From Liolophura sinensis (lineage: Eukaryota; Mollusca; Polyplacophora; Chitonida; Chitonidae), in assembly GCF_032854445.1 (NCBI RefSeq), contig NC_088299.1, forward strand, positions 9,419,608 to 9,483,607: a stretch of 64,000 bases of DNA, given 5' to 3'. The notes beneath the pieces were generated by a model that worked only from the letters and a program-made list of their open reading frames with translations, ran no database searches and was not told the DNA's origin. Numbering within the stretch: the first letter of the stretch is position 1; each line of letters begins with the position of its first letter. The position numbers and the translations under genes are program-made. Positions 11,106 through 23,200 of this stretch are shown here, one piece after another.

Positions 11106-11929
11106 ACTCGTGTAGTTTCATGGGTTAATTAACTATACGTTATCCGGTCGAAATACCCTTTTTTCATTTCTCTTGTTCCATTTATACGTCTCCATACAAA
11201 ATGTATGCATTGTATGCAATATCTGATTGTACGAGTTCTAGGTGTTCTATCCATAACTTGCAAAAATCGAGGTCATTTAAAAAACATACCGTACTATGTA
11301 CATAAAATAATGACAGATGTGTTTCTGTTTTAATCCGTATTGATTATAAGTGTGGATACACGCCCAAGGTAATTCAGTGTTTTTATTATCTCGTTTATTA
11401 TCTTTTTATTATTTCCGTAATACATTGTGGTAGGGAGTATTTTCCTTAAATCACTCAGTATAGTGTATATACAGTCTGCTGCAGGCCTTACAATACCCTA
11501 GCACAGACAGCAACAACAAGAAAGAAATAAACATTCAGAATTTCTTTTAATAGACAAAACAATGTCCTGCATTTAATCTGTAATTATGCTACCATATCAT
11601 CTGAGATTTGCACCGAGCCGTAAATTTGATAAACTTCACTCTGTGTCTACAGCGGCAGATATAGCACGTCCGTTGTAAAAGCGAGTTCAAACCTTTCTCC
11701 TTATAGATATACATTACAGTCATTACCATACAGGACTGATTTTGACATATTTAGTATTAGGTACTCCGAGTTCACGTCAAGTACACTCGACACGTGTCCG
11801 CCTTGCAAACCGATTTATTAGAAACTAGTTTCAAATGTGCATAAAATGACAAATCTACTATACACGTCATAAATGTGCTTAGCCTTATTAAAATGGCTAA
11901 CTTACTGGGGGGGGGGAATATGGGAAATT
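11106..11929. other. Intergenic, nothing recognised
   Basis: AT-rich unique-looking sequence without supportable exons. Confidence 0.4.
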
Positions 11930-12085
11930 TGTTTATTTGATTTTTGCTTAACGCCGTACTCAAGAATTTTTCACTTTAATGATGGCCGCCAGTTTTATGG
12001 GCGCGGGAAACCGGTGTACCTGTTATGAACCATCCGACGGGAAAGGATGAGGAAAACTAAAGTGTCTGGCGTAAACCACCCACCT
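11930..12085 (-). repeat. Degraded SINE 3' fragment
   Basis: TTGCTTAACGCCGTACTCAA and GATGGCCGCCAGTTTTATGG mark a diverged minus copy, just after a G10 run at about 11907. Confidence 0.65.
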
Positions 12086-12837
12086 TTGTCTAATTACTCA
12101 CGAACTTTTCAACGTGTGCCTTACAGATAAGCACATCATTTTGGTGCAAGACCAGTGGTCTTCAACTAACGTTAGACTACATATAAAGCCACACGAGCAC
12201 CGTCGACCGATTATTGTCACCATGTAGCCCCCTCCCCTTCCCCACTCCAAACAAGCAGGGAGAGCACCGGAATTTTCAAATTTCCTGTCTACGTCGTATA
12301 ACGTCTTTTCAGGTAGACAGGAAACATCTTGTAATTTTAGTGTCTGCCGGATCTGTTTTTCCGAGTTGCACTTTTTACCTACGAAAGACGTCATATAAAG
12401 AACTGTACCATATTATTAGTAAAACACAAATCTTCTGTTAGACGGGAAAAAAATTTTTTTGGTACATAATACGAAAAAACGGCTATTTGTACACATTACC
12501 GTGGCGTAATACATTTTCCACCTTGATCTCTGTTGGCGATCTCTGTTACACTAAAGGTAAAATGTCGAATTGCCTTGGGACTGTGATTTACTGAGGGATA
12601 CTGCAGGGTTTGCTTGGTTCGTTTCAGCGGACCCAGATGTGAGAGGTGACGTCGGTCTCGGCATGCTGGTGGCCGGACAGTGGCAAAGCGTCCATGAAAA
12701 CACAGCGATATCATTTCCAGAAAAAAATATCCGCAATGCTTTTCATTGGGAAGAATTCGTTATATCGGAATATTGCATGGGTATACGGGCCCAATATTTC
12801 GTCTCGAAGATCAATGTTTCCACTCGCCCTTCGGGAC
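12086..12837. other. Intergenic with overlapping anonymous open frames
   Basis: Several overlapping open frames occur on both strands between 12098 and 12963. None has a recognisable motif, a matching intron structure or a consistent frame, so none is called. Confidence 0.4.
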
Positions 12838-13060
12838 CGTGAAAATATTGATCATCTCGACGAAGACACCAGACATGACCCCCCACCCAGTCACATTATA
12901 CTGACACCGGGTCAACCAGTCCTGTTTCCTTGCTCACACCTCTCAGTGCTGCACGCCAAGTGAGGCAGAAAGAAGTACCATTTTAGTCTTTGGTGCGACC
13001 CGACCTCGGATTGATCATCCGACCTTGAGGTAGAAGTTCTAACCATTAAACCTTTTCTGA
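12838..13060 (-). repeat. Second SINE-like family, copy 2
   Basis: GACACCAGACATGACCCCCC, CACCCAGTCACATTATACTG, CGGGTCAACCAGTCCTGTTT and a tRNA-like end (GTTCTAACCATTAAACC) at the right edge place the 5' end at about 13060. Confidence 0.75.
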
Positions 13061-13269
13061 TGCCCACGGGAAAACCAGTGACAGTGGGCGATTTACTGGA
13101 TCTTTAAGTATTGCAATAAGTCAACACTTTTTTTTTGACCAACCGACCCTTCTCTATAACGTTACCGCGGACCCAGATTTGCATAAAGGCCCGACATGTT
13201 TAGCCAATCGTGGCTACATAGTTGAGCTGTAGGTTAATAAAATGTGTCTTTAACCACTATTGGCCAATT

Positions 13270-13328
13270 CTTCATTAAGTAAAATATTCTTGAGTTAGGC
13301 GTAAAACACAAATCAAATAAATAAATAG
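13270..13328 (+). repeat. SINE tail
   Basis: TAAAATATTCTTGAGTTAGG...ACAAATCAAATAAATAAAT. Confidence 0.7.
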
Positions 13329-13484
13329 ATTAATACGTTGGAGTCGGTTGTCTTTCCCTTCGCAGCAACATTGCAGGTAATTTCACCCAGTCTGTCTAGG
13401 CAGATTAGTCTACATAGGCTGTCCACTCAAATCTCGCAGCACAAACCTTCACGTGTTAATTATGGAAACTGGTATTATCGTTCC

Positions 13485-13830
13485 ATCGCCTGGAAATCGA
13501 AAGGAGCAATGCCACGAAAGTACGTAGTGATGGTACGAAAGAGTGAAGCGATGACGCGAAATTGCGAAGACCACGATACTGCAAACTGAGTGATAACACG
13601 ATATTGCCAAGCGAGGACACGATGCGGCGAAGACACGATACCGCGAGGTGACGACACGATATTGCGAAGTCACGATACTGCTAAGCGATGACACAATACT
13701 GCGAATACACGATGTTGCGAAGGGGTGACATGACACTGGAAGACACGACACTGCAAACTGCAAATATTGCGAAGAAATGGAATGATGCCAGTGTTGTTCC
13801 ATCGCGTGGTAATGTCGAATGATGATGACC
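13485..13830 (+). repeat. Degenerate short tandem repeat (GCGAAGACACGATA type)
   Basis: About 15 diverged copies of a unit of roughly 18-30 bp with the core ACGATATTGCGAAG. The array is bracketed by related text: GTTCCATCGCCTGGAAATCG at 13481 and GTTCCATCGCGTGGTAATGT at about 13796. Open frames on both strands here are repeat artefacts. Confidence 0.6.
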
Positions 13831-13883
13831 TTTACCAGCTTCCGGAAAGGATGGAATGAAAAGCATCTTAAACACTCGGCCAT

Positions 13884-15462
13884 GAACCGTTATAACATAT
13901 ATGTATAATAGGCAGGTGTGAAAAATTAAACACAGGCATCATTGTTTATGAACAAAACATAGCCATTCAGCCACAGATACATATCAATTTACATCATTAT
14001 TCATAATAAATTTTGTATATGAATTTAAGCAAAACGAAAATTAAAAAATAATTAAATTTCCTCCCCGTCAGACAAATTCAGGCCTTTGAGTAAATAAAAG
14101 TTAATTAAACATAAAAAAGTGAAAAACAATTACACGGTTAAAAATATCAAATAAACGTTTTGAAGTAATGAGTGAGAGAGGGAGAGAGATAGAGATAAAA
14201 TGTTATAATAAAATCATAACCGGTTGAATAATTATGTAGATCAGCTTTGTCTATAGGACATTTGTGTACAAGGCCAGGCCTTTATGTCGCGCGAGATATC
14301 TGGGTTATTTCTGGAAAGAAACTTTGTTTTTTGTTTTAAATTCAGAACCAAGCAGTTAATCAGAGAGAGTTAATTTTATGATAATCAGGGTTCCTACATT
14401 AAAAAAAAATTTAATATTCTTTAAAACTTATCAGACAATTAAACAGAATTACAGCATACAGAGTAAAACCACTGAATATATAATTGTATTCTGTTATCGC
14501 AGGACGTAATTCTGTTATTGCAAAACGTAATTCTGTTAATGCAAAAAGTAATTCTGTTAAAGGAAAAGACCTCTGAACATCGAAATATTCATCGCTAAAT
14601 AGATCACTTAAAACTATGCATAAATATGCTTTCATTTATTTTTTCAGATTTTTGCGAAAAGAATTAAAGGTGGTTAAACATTTGATTTTAAGGTGAGCTT
14701 TAAAGACCATTCTATCAGGGTTTATAACTCTTTTTACCCAGGAGTACGAGATTACTGAAATAATGTTCCCCAAAATTCCTTCCTTTCGGTGAACATCAGA
14801 AAGGAAAGGTGATGTGACGTCAGAGTTCCTAGATACCGTCAGTATGGCATATAAAACCCAGCATAGTTTTCAAATATTTGAATGGCTTCAACACTCTTTT
14901 AAAAATCTGAAAAGATAAATGAAAGTATTTTCAGCATAGTTTTCAGTTGTGTGTACGATGAGCCTTGCTTCATGTTTTACCTTTCTTTCACTTTAAATGC
15001 AGCACACATATTCTGTTAAATCAACATGACGATTACATTCCAGGATATTATATTGAAAACAATATACAGACTTTCTGTTAAAACTATCTCATCATTTTTT
15101 TAGTGTAACTCTTACTGAACTCAGTTGACGGCTACAAAGGCCGCATACTCTTAATTAGTACATATGTTCTTAAGGCCTTATATGTAGGTTATGTCCACCC
15201 GCCTTCAAGAAATGTCTGGAAGCGATGTGTACTGAATGATAGATGTCACACTTTCTGCGTCGCCGTTGTTTATAAATCTGCTGTGTAATATGCAAACACT
15301 GTAGCCAGCAGATGCCCCCAGATAAATTGAATAAGCTAAATAACACATCTTTAGATTTATCGATGGCTCTATTAATCTATGTATTGTACAATTTCTTGTG
15401 CATTAATAGAACGAGTTCATATTCCCTTCAAGATGGCACGAAGTTTGTCCAGTTTGGATGAG
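13884..15462. other. AT-rich intergenic, with a small 21-bp repeat
   Basis: Mostly featureless. At about 14485-14565 four copies of a 21-bp unit (AATTCTGTTATTGCAAAACG) occur. The unit resembles the ATTCTGTTATT motif of the MITE at 44127. Confidence 0.45.
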
Positions 15463-15600
15463 GTGTGTATGTATGCTTGGGTATTTACGTGAAACTTAAC
15501 AATTTTTCAGTCATATGACGACAAGGAGTCAGTAGATGTGTGTTCATATATTGTGTTTTTCTTGTGATAGGGCGAGTCCTATTATCAGACACTAAACCGC
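15463..15600 (-). repeat. Second SINE-like family, fragment
   Basis: CTTAACAATTTTTCAGTCAT and ATGACGACAAGGAGTCAGTA match the left part of the copy at 33540. Confidence 0.65.
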
Positions 15601-17189
15601 GGTGATAGTGACAGAGGCCGGCCAGCTAATGTAGAGTCTGTTGTTGCTGTTGTTGTTATTACTTTGCCCCAAATACCTACCAGGCCTTATTTGCCCAAAA
15701 TGACGACCCCCCCCCCCCTCCCCCCCTACACACACACCCTCGATAACCTTTAACAAATACAGGTACAGGGGGTCATTTACTGTCAAATAAATTTATTCTA
15801 CTTCCACCTCCCAATGACATGTTTTGAACTCGTAATAGTGTCAGTAACCTGTCGATCTGTGGAGCCTGATGGGGCCGTGATTCATGCAGATTTATGAAGG
15901 AAAGTTTAGTGCTTTGAAGACTTAACAGAAGATAGCCATATCATGCCATGCGAATATTTGAACCAGAAAACATTTGTTTCCTTTCACGTGATAATAAATA
16001 GTAAACAGACGCTTTCAGTGTCAGGTGAAATAAACAAAAATCAGTTAAAACTCGAAAACCAAATAAAATATAGTTCATGTGCAATGTTCATATATGTTCA
16101 AAATATCTTTCAAATATATAAACCACAGCACGACCAACAACGTAGTCAAATACTGAAATCAATTGTCACACGGAACACACTTGGAAAAATTTCCCCCATC
16201 GAGGCCAAAGTCGTGTTTTAAACAACATGGACGGGAGAGCTCTAGTTGCGTATTACGCCAGACTTGCTTAAAGCGTTCAGGAACTATACTTGTCACCCCA
16301 TAAAAAATACCTCCATCTAAATCGACTTTAGTCAAAAAAACACGTTACCAAAACGTGCATATGACAAATGTGGCTTGTGTATGTATGCCTGAATTCTTGA
16401 CTGGAATCCAGTTGACTTCTCAGAGGGGACAAGCAGCTGTGTAAGCGGTCGCTCTGTCCATCTATCTGTCTGTCTCTTTGTATGTGTGTCGGTCGGTCGG
16501 TCGGTCGGCCGGACGGTCGGTCGGTCGGTCGGTCAGGTATTTATTATTCGGTCTTTCAACCTTGGCCTGTCAAAAGATAAAGCAAGGAAAACACTAATGT
16601 GAAGTATATATCAGACGAAAGACCCGCTAAACATTTTTCACAAAAATCGTTGGATTTATGTTTTTTAGAATTTTTTCAACCCAGGAAAATACATTTGAAA
16701 CAATGGATTCTACGATGGCCTTTTCTGACCATACTGGGAACATACATCAGCTTTTTTGCTACTTAGAATGCATATGCTGCTACATGTCATCATTCTGAAT
16801 GCATATACATGTAGGCCTATGAATGCATTTGTCGATTGGACATTGAAACGAACTATTTCAAGAACAAAATATGTATGTGACGTCATTGATACCTTCTGGA
16901 AATTTGCACTGGTGTACTCATATCAAACACACGCATGAACACACGCGTATATTTCGTTAAATATAGATGGTTGAGTCTCATCAAAGGTAATTGCCCATCA
17001 TACTACATCAGTGTACTGAACACGTGTCGTGTCTTCAGTGATAGGCAAACTTTTACACAACATTAAACTAGGACGAAAATTAAATTTGACGCAAGGCCCG
17101 ACATGTAGAATTTGTACTGTAAGTTCCCAGTCCGTCAGTTTTCAGGGTTAAGATTTTGGATTCTGCTACTGCTTTGGGATTTTTTTTTT
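15601..17189. other. Intergenic with simple repeats
   Basis: A C/T-rich run lies at 15706-15727 and a (GGTC)n tract at about 16488-16536. The 92-codon frame at 15943 has no recognisable feature. Confidence 0.45.
16488..16536 (+). repeat. (GGTC)n microsatellite
   Basis: About 12 units of GGTC with one interruption (GGTCGGCCGGACGG). Confidence 0.9.
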
Positions 17190-17448
17190 TTTTTGATTGG
17201 TGTTTTACGCCGTACTCAAGAATATTTCACTTATACGACGGCGGCCAGCATTATGGTGGGAGGAAACCGGGCAGCGCCCGGGGGAAACCCACGACCATCC
17301 GCAGGTTGCTGGCAGACCTTCTCACGTACGGCCGGAGAGGAAGCCAGCATGAGCTGGACTTGAACTCACAGCGACCGCATTGGTGAGAGACTCCTGGGTC
17401 ATTACCCTGCGCTAGCGCTTTAACCGACTGAGCCACGGAGGCCCCCTT
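17186..17448 (-). repeat. Full-length SINE
   Basis: Complete minus-oriented copy preceded by a T run (the A-rich tail side). The right end is the tRNA-like head, whose reverse complement reads GGGGCCTCCGTGGCTCAGTC. Confidence 0.9.
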
Positions 17449-18330
17449 TGGAATTTTAAAAAGCCAGTTCACAGTTTAGGGCCGTGTTTTTGACGGACGT
17501 CGTCTGATGTACATGTAATTTGTAAGATCATATGGCCTGCCAAGACATTTTCTGGTACCGCATGTTCATCGTTTACCACGCTTCCCGGTGATTCGGTTGC
17601 TCAGCGCTCAAGCAGAACTGTTTCCTTCTGACGTTGTACAGATGGCCTTCAGAGTTATCTTAAATAAAGCGGAGCACTTGAGTAACAGGATTACGAACAG
17701 TTTTGTTAATCCTACACGACACGTATGCTACTGTTATTCATAAATTGACAGGTGTGCACGGATGTCCACGTGTATTTTGTTGTTAGCATGCTCTAGTCAT
17801 CTGCCAAGGAATTGAGGCAGAAGACTGTATACTGTGTCTGAATTTGATTTGACTGCCATGCCTAGATTGGATTTCCCTACACCGCTCAAAGATAATGACT
17901 GCTTCTCTATTACATGTCACAAGCTTTATTTTATTATTTACGTAATTATTTCTTACATATATTCCTGGGGGAAATGGTGACCTTGCAATTAATCTTTTGA
18001 AACGAATGTCGGACGACATCTGTATATTACAAAATAGGAATATGGCGTAATACACCACTTAAATAAATAAATAAATCATTACAATATAGCAAAAGCTCTT
18101 CATGTATGTATGTGAAAGCATTTTTCTGACAGAACAATAGTTGAAACTGTTTAAAAATTGAAATATAAGTCACTTCCATTATCGAACTGCAATGAAACAA
18201 ATGATCTTAAACAAAAGCGATGAGCTTTTAACTTAATTCCTTTATATCGAAAGGGCTGGAAAATATAAAGTCATTTTGGGTGATCACTTATTTATATAGT
18301 ATGTTTTAATCAGCAATGACGAGGTGGATT
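17449..18330. other. Intergenic, nothing recognised except a SINE tail
   Basis: A short SINE tail (GGCGTAATACACCACTTAAA...) lies at 18041-18078. No exon could be supported. Confidence 0.4.
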
Positions 18331-18334
18331 ACAA

Positions 18335-19725
18335 CTTTGATGTGTTGGAACATGGAGGTGTTCATAGGGAACACTCGGCTATGATGGATCAGATATATAG
18401 CTGTTCCTATAGGGAAGGCGAGGCTATGATGGATCAGATATAAAAGCCGTTCCTACAGGAAAGACGAGGCTGTGATGGATCAGATGTAAAGGTGTTCCTA
18501 TAGGGAACGCTAGGCTATGATGGATCAAATGTAAAGGTGTTCCCATAGAGAAGGCGAGGTTGTGATGGATCAGATGTAAAGGTGTTCCTATAGGGAAGGT
18601 GAGGCTGTGATGGATTAGATGTCAAGTTGTTCCTATAGGGAAGACAAGGCTATGTTGGATCGGATTTCAAGTTGTTCCTATAGGGAAGACAAGGCTATGA
18701 TGGATCAGATATAAAGCTGTTCCTATAGGGAAGGCGAGGCTGTGATGGATCAGATGTAAAGGTGTTCCCATAGAGAAGGCGAGGTTGTGATGGATCAGAT
18801 GTAAAGGTGTTCCTATAGGGAAGGTGAGGCTGTGATGGATTAGATGTCAAGTTGTTCCTATAGGGAAGGTGAAGCTGTGATGGATTAGATGTCAAGTTGT
18901 TCCTATAGGGAAGACAAGGCTATGATGGATCAGATGTAAAGGTGTTCCTATAGGAAAGGTGAGGCTGTGATGGATTAGATGTCAAGTTGTTCCTATAGGG
19001 AAGACAAGGCTATGATGGATCAGATGTCAAGTTGTTCCTATAGGGAAGACAAGGCTATGATGGATCAGATGTAAAGGTGTTCCTATAGGGAAGGTGAGGC
19101 TGTGATGGATCAGATGTAAAGGTGTTCCTATAGGGAAGGTGAGGCTGTGATGGATCAGATGTAAAGGTGTTCCTATAGGGAACGCTCGGCTATGATGGGT
19201 CAGATATAAAGGCCTTCCTATAGGGAAGTCGGGCTGTGATGGATCAGATATAAAGTTGTTCCTATAGGGAAGGCGAGGCTGTGATGGATCAGATGTAAAG
19301 GCCTCCCTATAGGGAAGGCGAGGCTGTGATGGATCAGATGTAAAGGTGTTCCTATAGGGAAGGTGAAGCTGTGATGGATTAGATGTCAAGTTGTTCCTAT
19401 AGGGAAGACAAGGCTATGATGGATCAGATGTCAAGTTGTTCCTATAGGGAAGACAAGGCTATGATGGATCAGATGTCAAGTTGTTCCTATAGGGAAGACA
19501 AGGCTATGATGGATCAGATATAAAGCTGTTCCTATAGGGAAGGCGAGGTTGTGATGGATCAGATGTAAAGGTGTTCCTATAGGGAAGGTGAGGCTGTGAT
19601 AGATCAGATGTAAAGGTGTTCCTACAGGAAACGCTCGGCTATGATGGATCAGATATAAAGGCCTTCCTATAGGGAAGGTGAGGCTGTGATGGCGTAGAGA
19701 TCAAGGTGTTCCTATAGGGAATGGA
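18335..19725 (+). repeat. 45-bp minisatellite, about 30 copies
   Basis: The unit is about TGTTCCTATAGGGAAGGCGA followed by GGCTGTGATGGATCAGATGTAAAGG split over the next 25 bases. Several variants (GGTGTTCC, GTTGTTCC, GACAAGGCT) are interspersed in higher-order blocks. Every unit holds the palindrome CCTATAGG. The 15-residue periodic frames on the minus strand follow from 45 being a multiple of 3; they lack a credible start or exon context. Confidence 0.95.
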
Positions 19726-20110
19726 GCAGATATGACAGCACACAGGCCCGAAATGAAGGTATATGCAGAAGGCCGACAAGTCATTAATGAGAAAAGAGAA
19801 TGTAGAGAAAAAGGGCAAAGCAAAAAAAAAAAAAAAACCACCCCGTCCCCTCAAAAAACAAAAAAAGAACAAAAACATAAAAACATCCTGAGGGGAACAG
19901 GTCCATATTTGTATGTATATTTATTGTATTTCGCATACTTACACAACGGTAACGCTGGTCCCTGATTGGTTCTCGGCTTATCAAAACAGACACCTGACAT
20001 CTCATGTGTGGTCGGTGGAACGTCGCGATTTCCGCTATGATTCATTTTAATATTAGGACTATTTACGAGAAATTAAAACTTTAGAACAAATTAAAAGCGT
20101 GGTTGGCACG
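19726..20110. other. Intergenic upstream of the WxxW gene
   Basis: Holds an A15 run at about 19824. No coding region is supported. Confidence 0.4.
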
Positions 20111-20115
20111 AGGGT

Positions 20116-20127
20116 ATGTATATATAT
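20116..20127 (+). promoter_or_regulatory. TATA box of the WxxW gene
   Basis: GTATGTATATATATGGG lies about 55-60 bp before the ATG at 20180. A transcription start near 20148 would make that ATG the first one used, which agrees with it opening the signal peptide. The in-frame ATG at 20126 overlaps the box and is unlikely to be used. Confidence 0.5.
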
Positions 20128-20179
20128 GGGTGCTATTGACAATATAGCAGATGTGGCCGGAAAACAACCCGCCTGCAGT

Positions 20180-20276
20180 ATGATGAGCAAAATCGTCCTG
20201 GAGATTTGCCTATTTTTTGTTCTTGTTGTAGGAGTTAAGGGTACGGAAATCTTAAAAAGGACGTTATCTGTAAGCG
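20180..20276 (+). CDS. WxxW gene exon 1: signal peptide
   Basis: ATG at 20180 in TATGATGAGC. The better donor is TTATCT|GTAAGC at 20270 (30 codons, phase 0), which would break the WxxW frame in exon 2. The donor GCG|GTCTGT at 20277 restores it and gives TEILKRTLSVSAGWTHWL. An unseen microexon is the other possibility; GAC|GTAAGT at 20346 is a strong unused donor in between. Confidence 0.6.
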
Positions 20277-23200
20277 GTCTGTAGTGCTCAGAATTCAACA
20301 TTTATCCAGATGTATCATACGTCGATGACTGTTTATACAGAAGACGTAAGTACCCGAACTCATATGTTTAATGGTATGTTGCTTCTATTTTCTACAGCTG
20401 GTTGGACGCATTGGTTAAATCGAGACACTCCGAGAAAACGTGGGGACTGGGAGACAGTACAAAGCTTTGACCCGGTAAGATACATTATTTTGGGAATTTT
20501 TTGACGAGTTTTGTCTTGATAATTCAAAATGGCCAGAAAGTATATTTTTTGTCCATTTGTTTGTTTCGGGAATTCAAAATGGCCAGCAACTGGTTTTGTT
20601 TAGGAAATCCAAAATGGCCATGCATCATGTAGTTTTTTTCGGATTTTTGTTTCGGGAATCCAAAATGGCCAGCAAGTAATTTTCGAATTTTTTGTTTCGG
20701 GAATTCAAAATGGCCAGCATGTAGTTTTTTAGAATTTTTCTTTAGGGATTCCAAAACGGTAAGCAAAAGTAGTTTTTAGATTTTTTTTCGGGAATTCATA
20801 CCGTATATCAAAAGGTATGAGTATCTTGACCACATAATTACACACGGTTTTAGTGATAGCGATGACATTGACGAACAAGGAAGAAACGTTTGTAACAGAG
20901 TGGATGTCACGCTTCACAAGTTCAGGGAGTGTTCTCTTATTGTGAAGAGAACTAATATTTCGTTCTAATATTTATTGTTATTCACTATGGTCAGTATATT
21001 CGCAGAAAAAGTTTTAACAAAATGAAAGTGATGTATAAGAATGCATCTAGGTAGATCATGAACTTAAAATATAGCTGTAGCGCTAGTGAAATTTTTGTCA
21101 TGCAAAAGATAATGGCTAGTGGAGAAATAGAAATTGTGAGAAACACCATTCTCCTTGATAACGATACTTGAATCCAGTAACAATCAAAAGAAAACTTTGT
21201 ATTCTATGGACTTGAGCCTGCAATAAAACCTAATAATAATAAAATGGCCAGCAAGTAGTTTTGCTTAGGGAATCCAAAATGACCATACAACAAGTAGTTT
21301 TGCTTAGATAATCCAAAGTGACCGTACAGCAAGTAGTTTTGCTTAGGAAATCCAAAATGACAGTACAGCAAGTAGTTTTGCTTAGGAAATCCAAAATGAT
21401 CATACAGTAAGTAGTTTTGCTTAGGAAATCCAAAATGACAGTACAGCATGTAGTTTTGCTTAGGAAATCCAAAATGACAGTACAGCATGTAGTTTTGCTT
21501 TGGAAATCAAAAATGACCACACAGCAAGTAGTTTTGGTTAGGAAATCCAAAATGACAGTACAGCATGTAGTTTTGCTTTGGAAATCAAAAATGACAGTAC
21601 AGCAAGTAGTTTTGCTTAGGAAATCCAAAATGACCACACAGCAAGTAGTTTTGCTTTGGAAATCAAAAATGACCACACAGCAAGTAGTTTTGCTTTAGAA
21701 ATCCAAAATGACCACACAGCAAGTAGTTTTGCTTAGGAAATCCAAAATGACAGTACAGTATGTAGTTTTGCTTAGGAAATCCAAAATGACCACACAGCAA
21801 GTAGTTTTGCTTTGGAAATCCAAAATGACCACACAGCAAGTAGTTTTGCTTTGGAAATCAAAAATGACAACACACCAAGTAGTTTTGCTTAGGAAATCCA
21901 AAATGACCACACAGCAAGTAGTTTTGCTTTAGAAATCAAAAATTACCACACAGCATGTAGTTTTTATCGAATTTTTGTTGCGGAAATCCAAAATGGCAAG
22001 CAGGTATTTTATTCAGTTTATTTACACAAAGTTACTCAAATTCAAAGAGCTGTTAGTAGTGTATTTATTAAATGGCGCGGCGATTGCTTTTAGGCGCAAT
22101 GCAAATGAATGGAAAAGTAGCCACATAGAGACAAAGTACTGTGCTGCCGAGTTGCCGTGCAGCTCGACGACCCGACGGGGCGATGGCTGCACTAGGCTTC
22201 CATAATGGATTCCTTAGTGGGTTTTCTTTGGTGATTGCGGTAATTCAATTTTTGTTAGATATTTATTTCAGATACCGTGTGATGGCGGTGCCACCCGAAT
22301 TGAAGCTCGGATAAAGGGAGATAACACCGTAATCGTGTCGTCAAGCGATCGCCTCAGTGTGGGCCCTAATTTTGGACTTTGGTGTAAAACTAGCAAGCAG
22401 TATGATAAAAAGTGTCTCGACTATCGCGTCAGCTACCTTCTCCCTCAACGTAAGTGTCACCAAATGCATTGAAATACGTTTTTACTATTTTCCTGAATCG
22501 GTTGTAACGATACAAAGAAAACATAAAAATGATGCCAAAATCAGATGAAAGACTGTGAAGACTTATTTGCAAAGTTGGTCCTTAATATTGTTTTCGATTT
22601 TTCCTGTCAGGAGAAAAGAATGTTTGAAAATATTTTTGTATGGTGGGTATTTGGGACTGGTTTTTGTGTTTGCGATATATGTCTGACAAATTTGAATGTA
22701 AATTTGTTGTTTATATCTAAATACATGCATTTAATCCGAATTATGATAATATTTCTGAATGTGTTAAAAATATAAATATTATTAAAATCCAGGTTGAACA
22801 CAATGTTAGCTGAAAAGACCGAATTTTAGTTCAAATATGTTTATTAAACTCCTCATTTATAACATTATTGCGCATAGACAATATATACCAAAGAGGTGGT
22901 CCCAAATACTAACTATACAAAAATTATTTTCAAGTTGTGTTTTTCTCTATAAGAAAATCACAAAAAAGCAACTAACTTTGGCACTCTTTCATCTGAACTT
23001 TATATAATTTTTATGTTTAAAGCCGGTTAATAAAGAAGAGTACGACATAGATCAGCGACGACAGTTTGACAGTGGTAAATAGTTTTACTCAACAGCTGAA
23101 GTCCAGCCTCTTGTCAGTTTACCTTAGCTGGGGTTTTACTCTAATCCTTCGTGGAAAATACTTAAATAGCAGAAAATTAAGCGTCCTTTAGTCCCATAGA

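Noticed and set aside
17251-17472. Peptides such as MAQSVKALAQRNDP... from many loci
   Set aside because: Translations of the tRNA-derived SINE, repeated at each copy.
18695-19389. 15-residue repeat frames on the minus strand
   Set aside because: Period of 45 bp keeps the frame open; no start, splice or signal features.
21230-21932. Cys- and Lys-rich repetitive frames on both strands
   Set aside because: Readings of the 39-bp intronic minisatellite.
21238-22005. CRISPR array (39-bp repeats)
   Set aside because: No distinct spacers, no cas genes, and the DNA is animal; this is an intronic minisatellite. The same applies to the 28-, 44-, 45-, 51- and 54-bp arrays.
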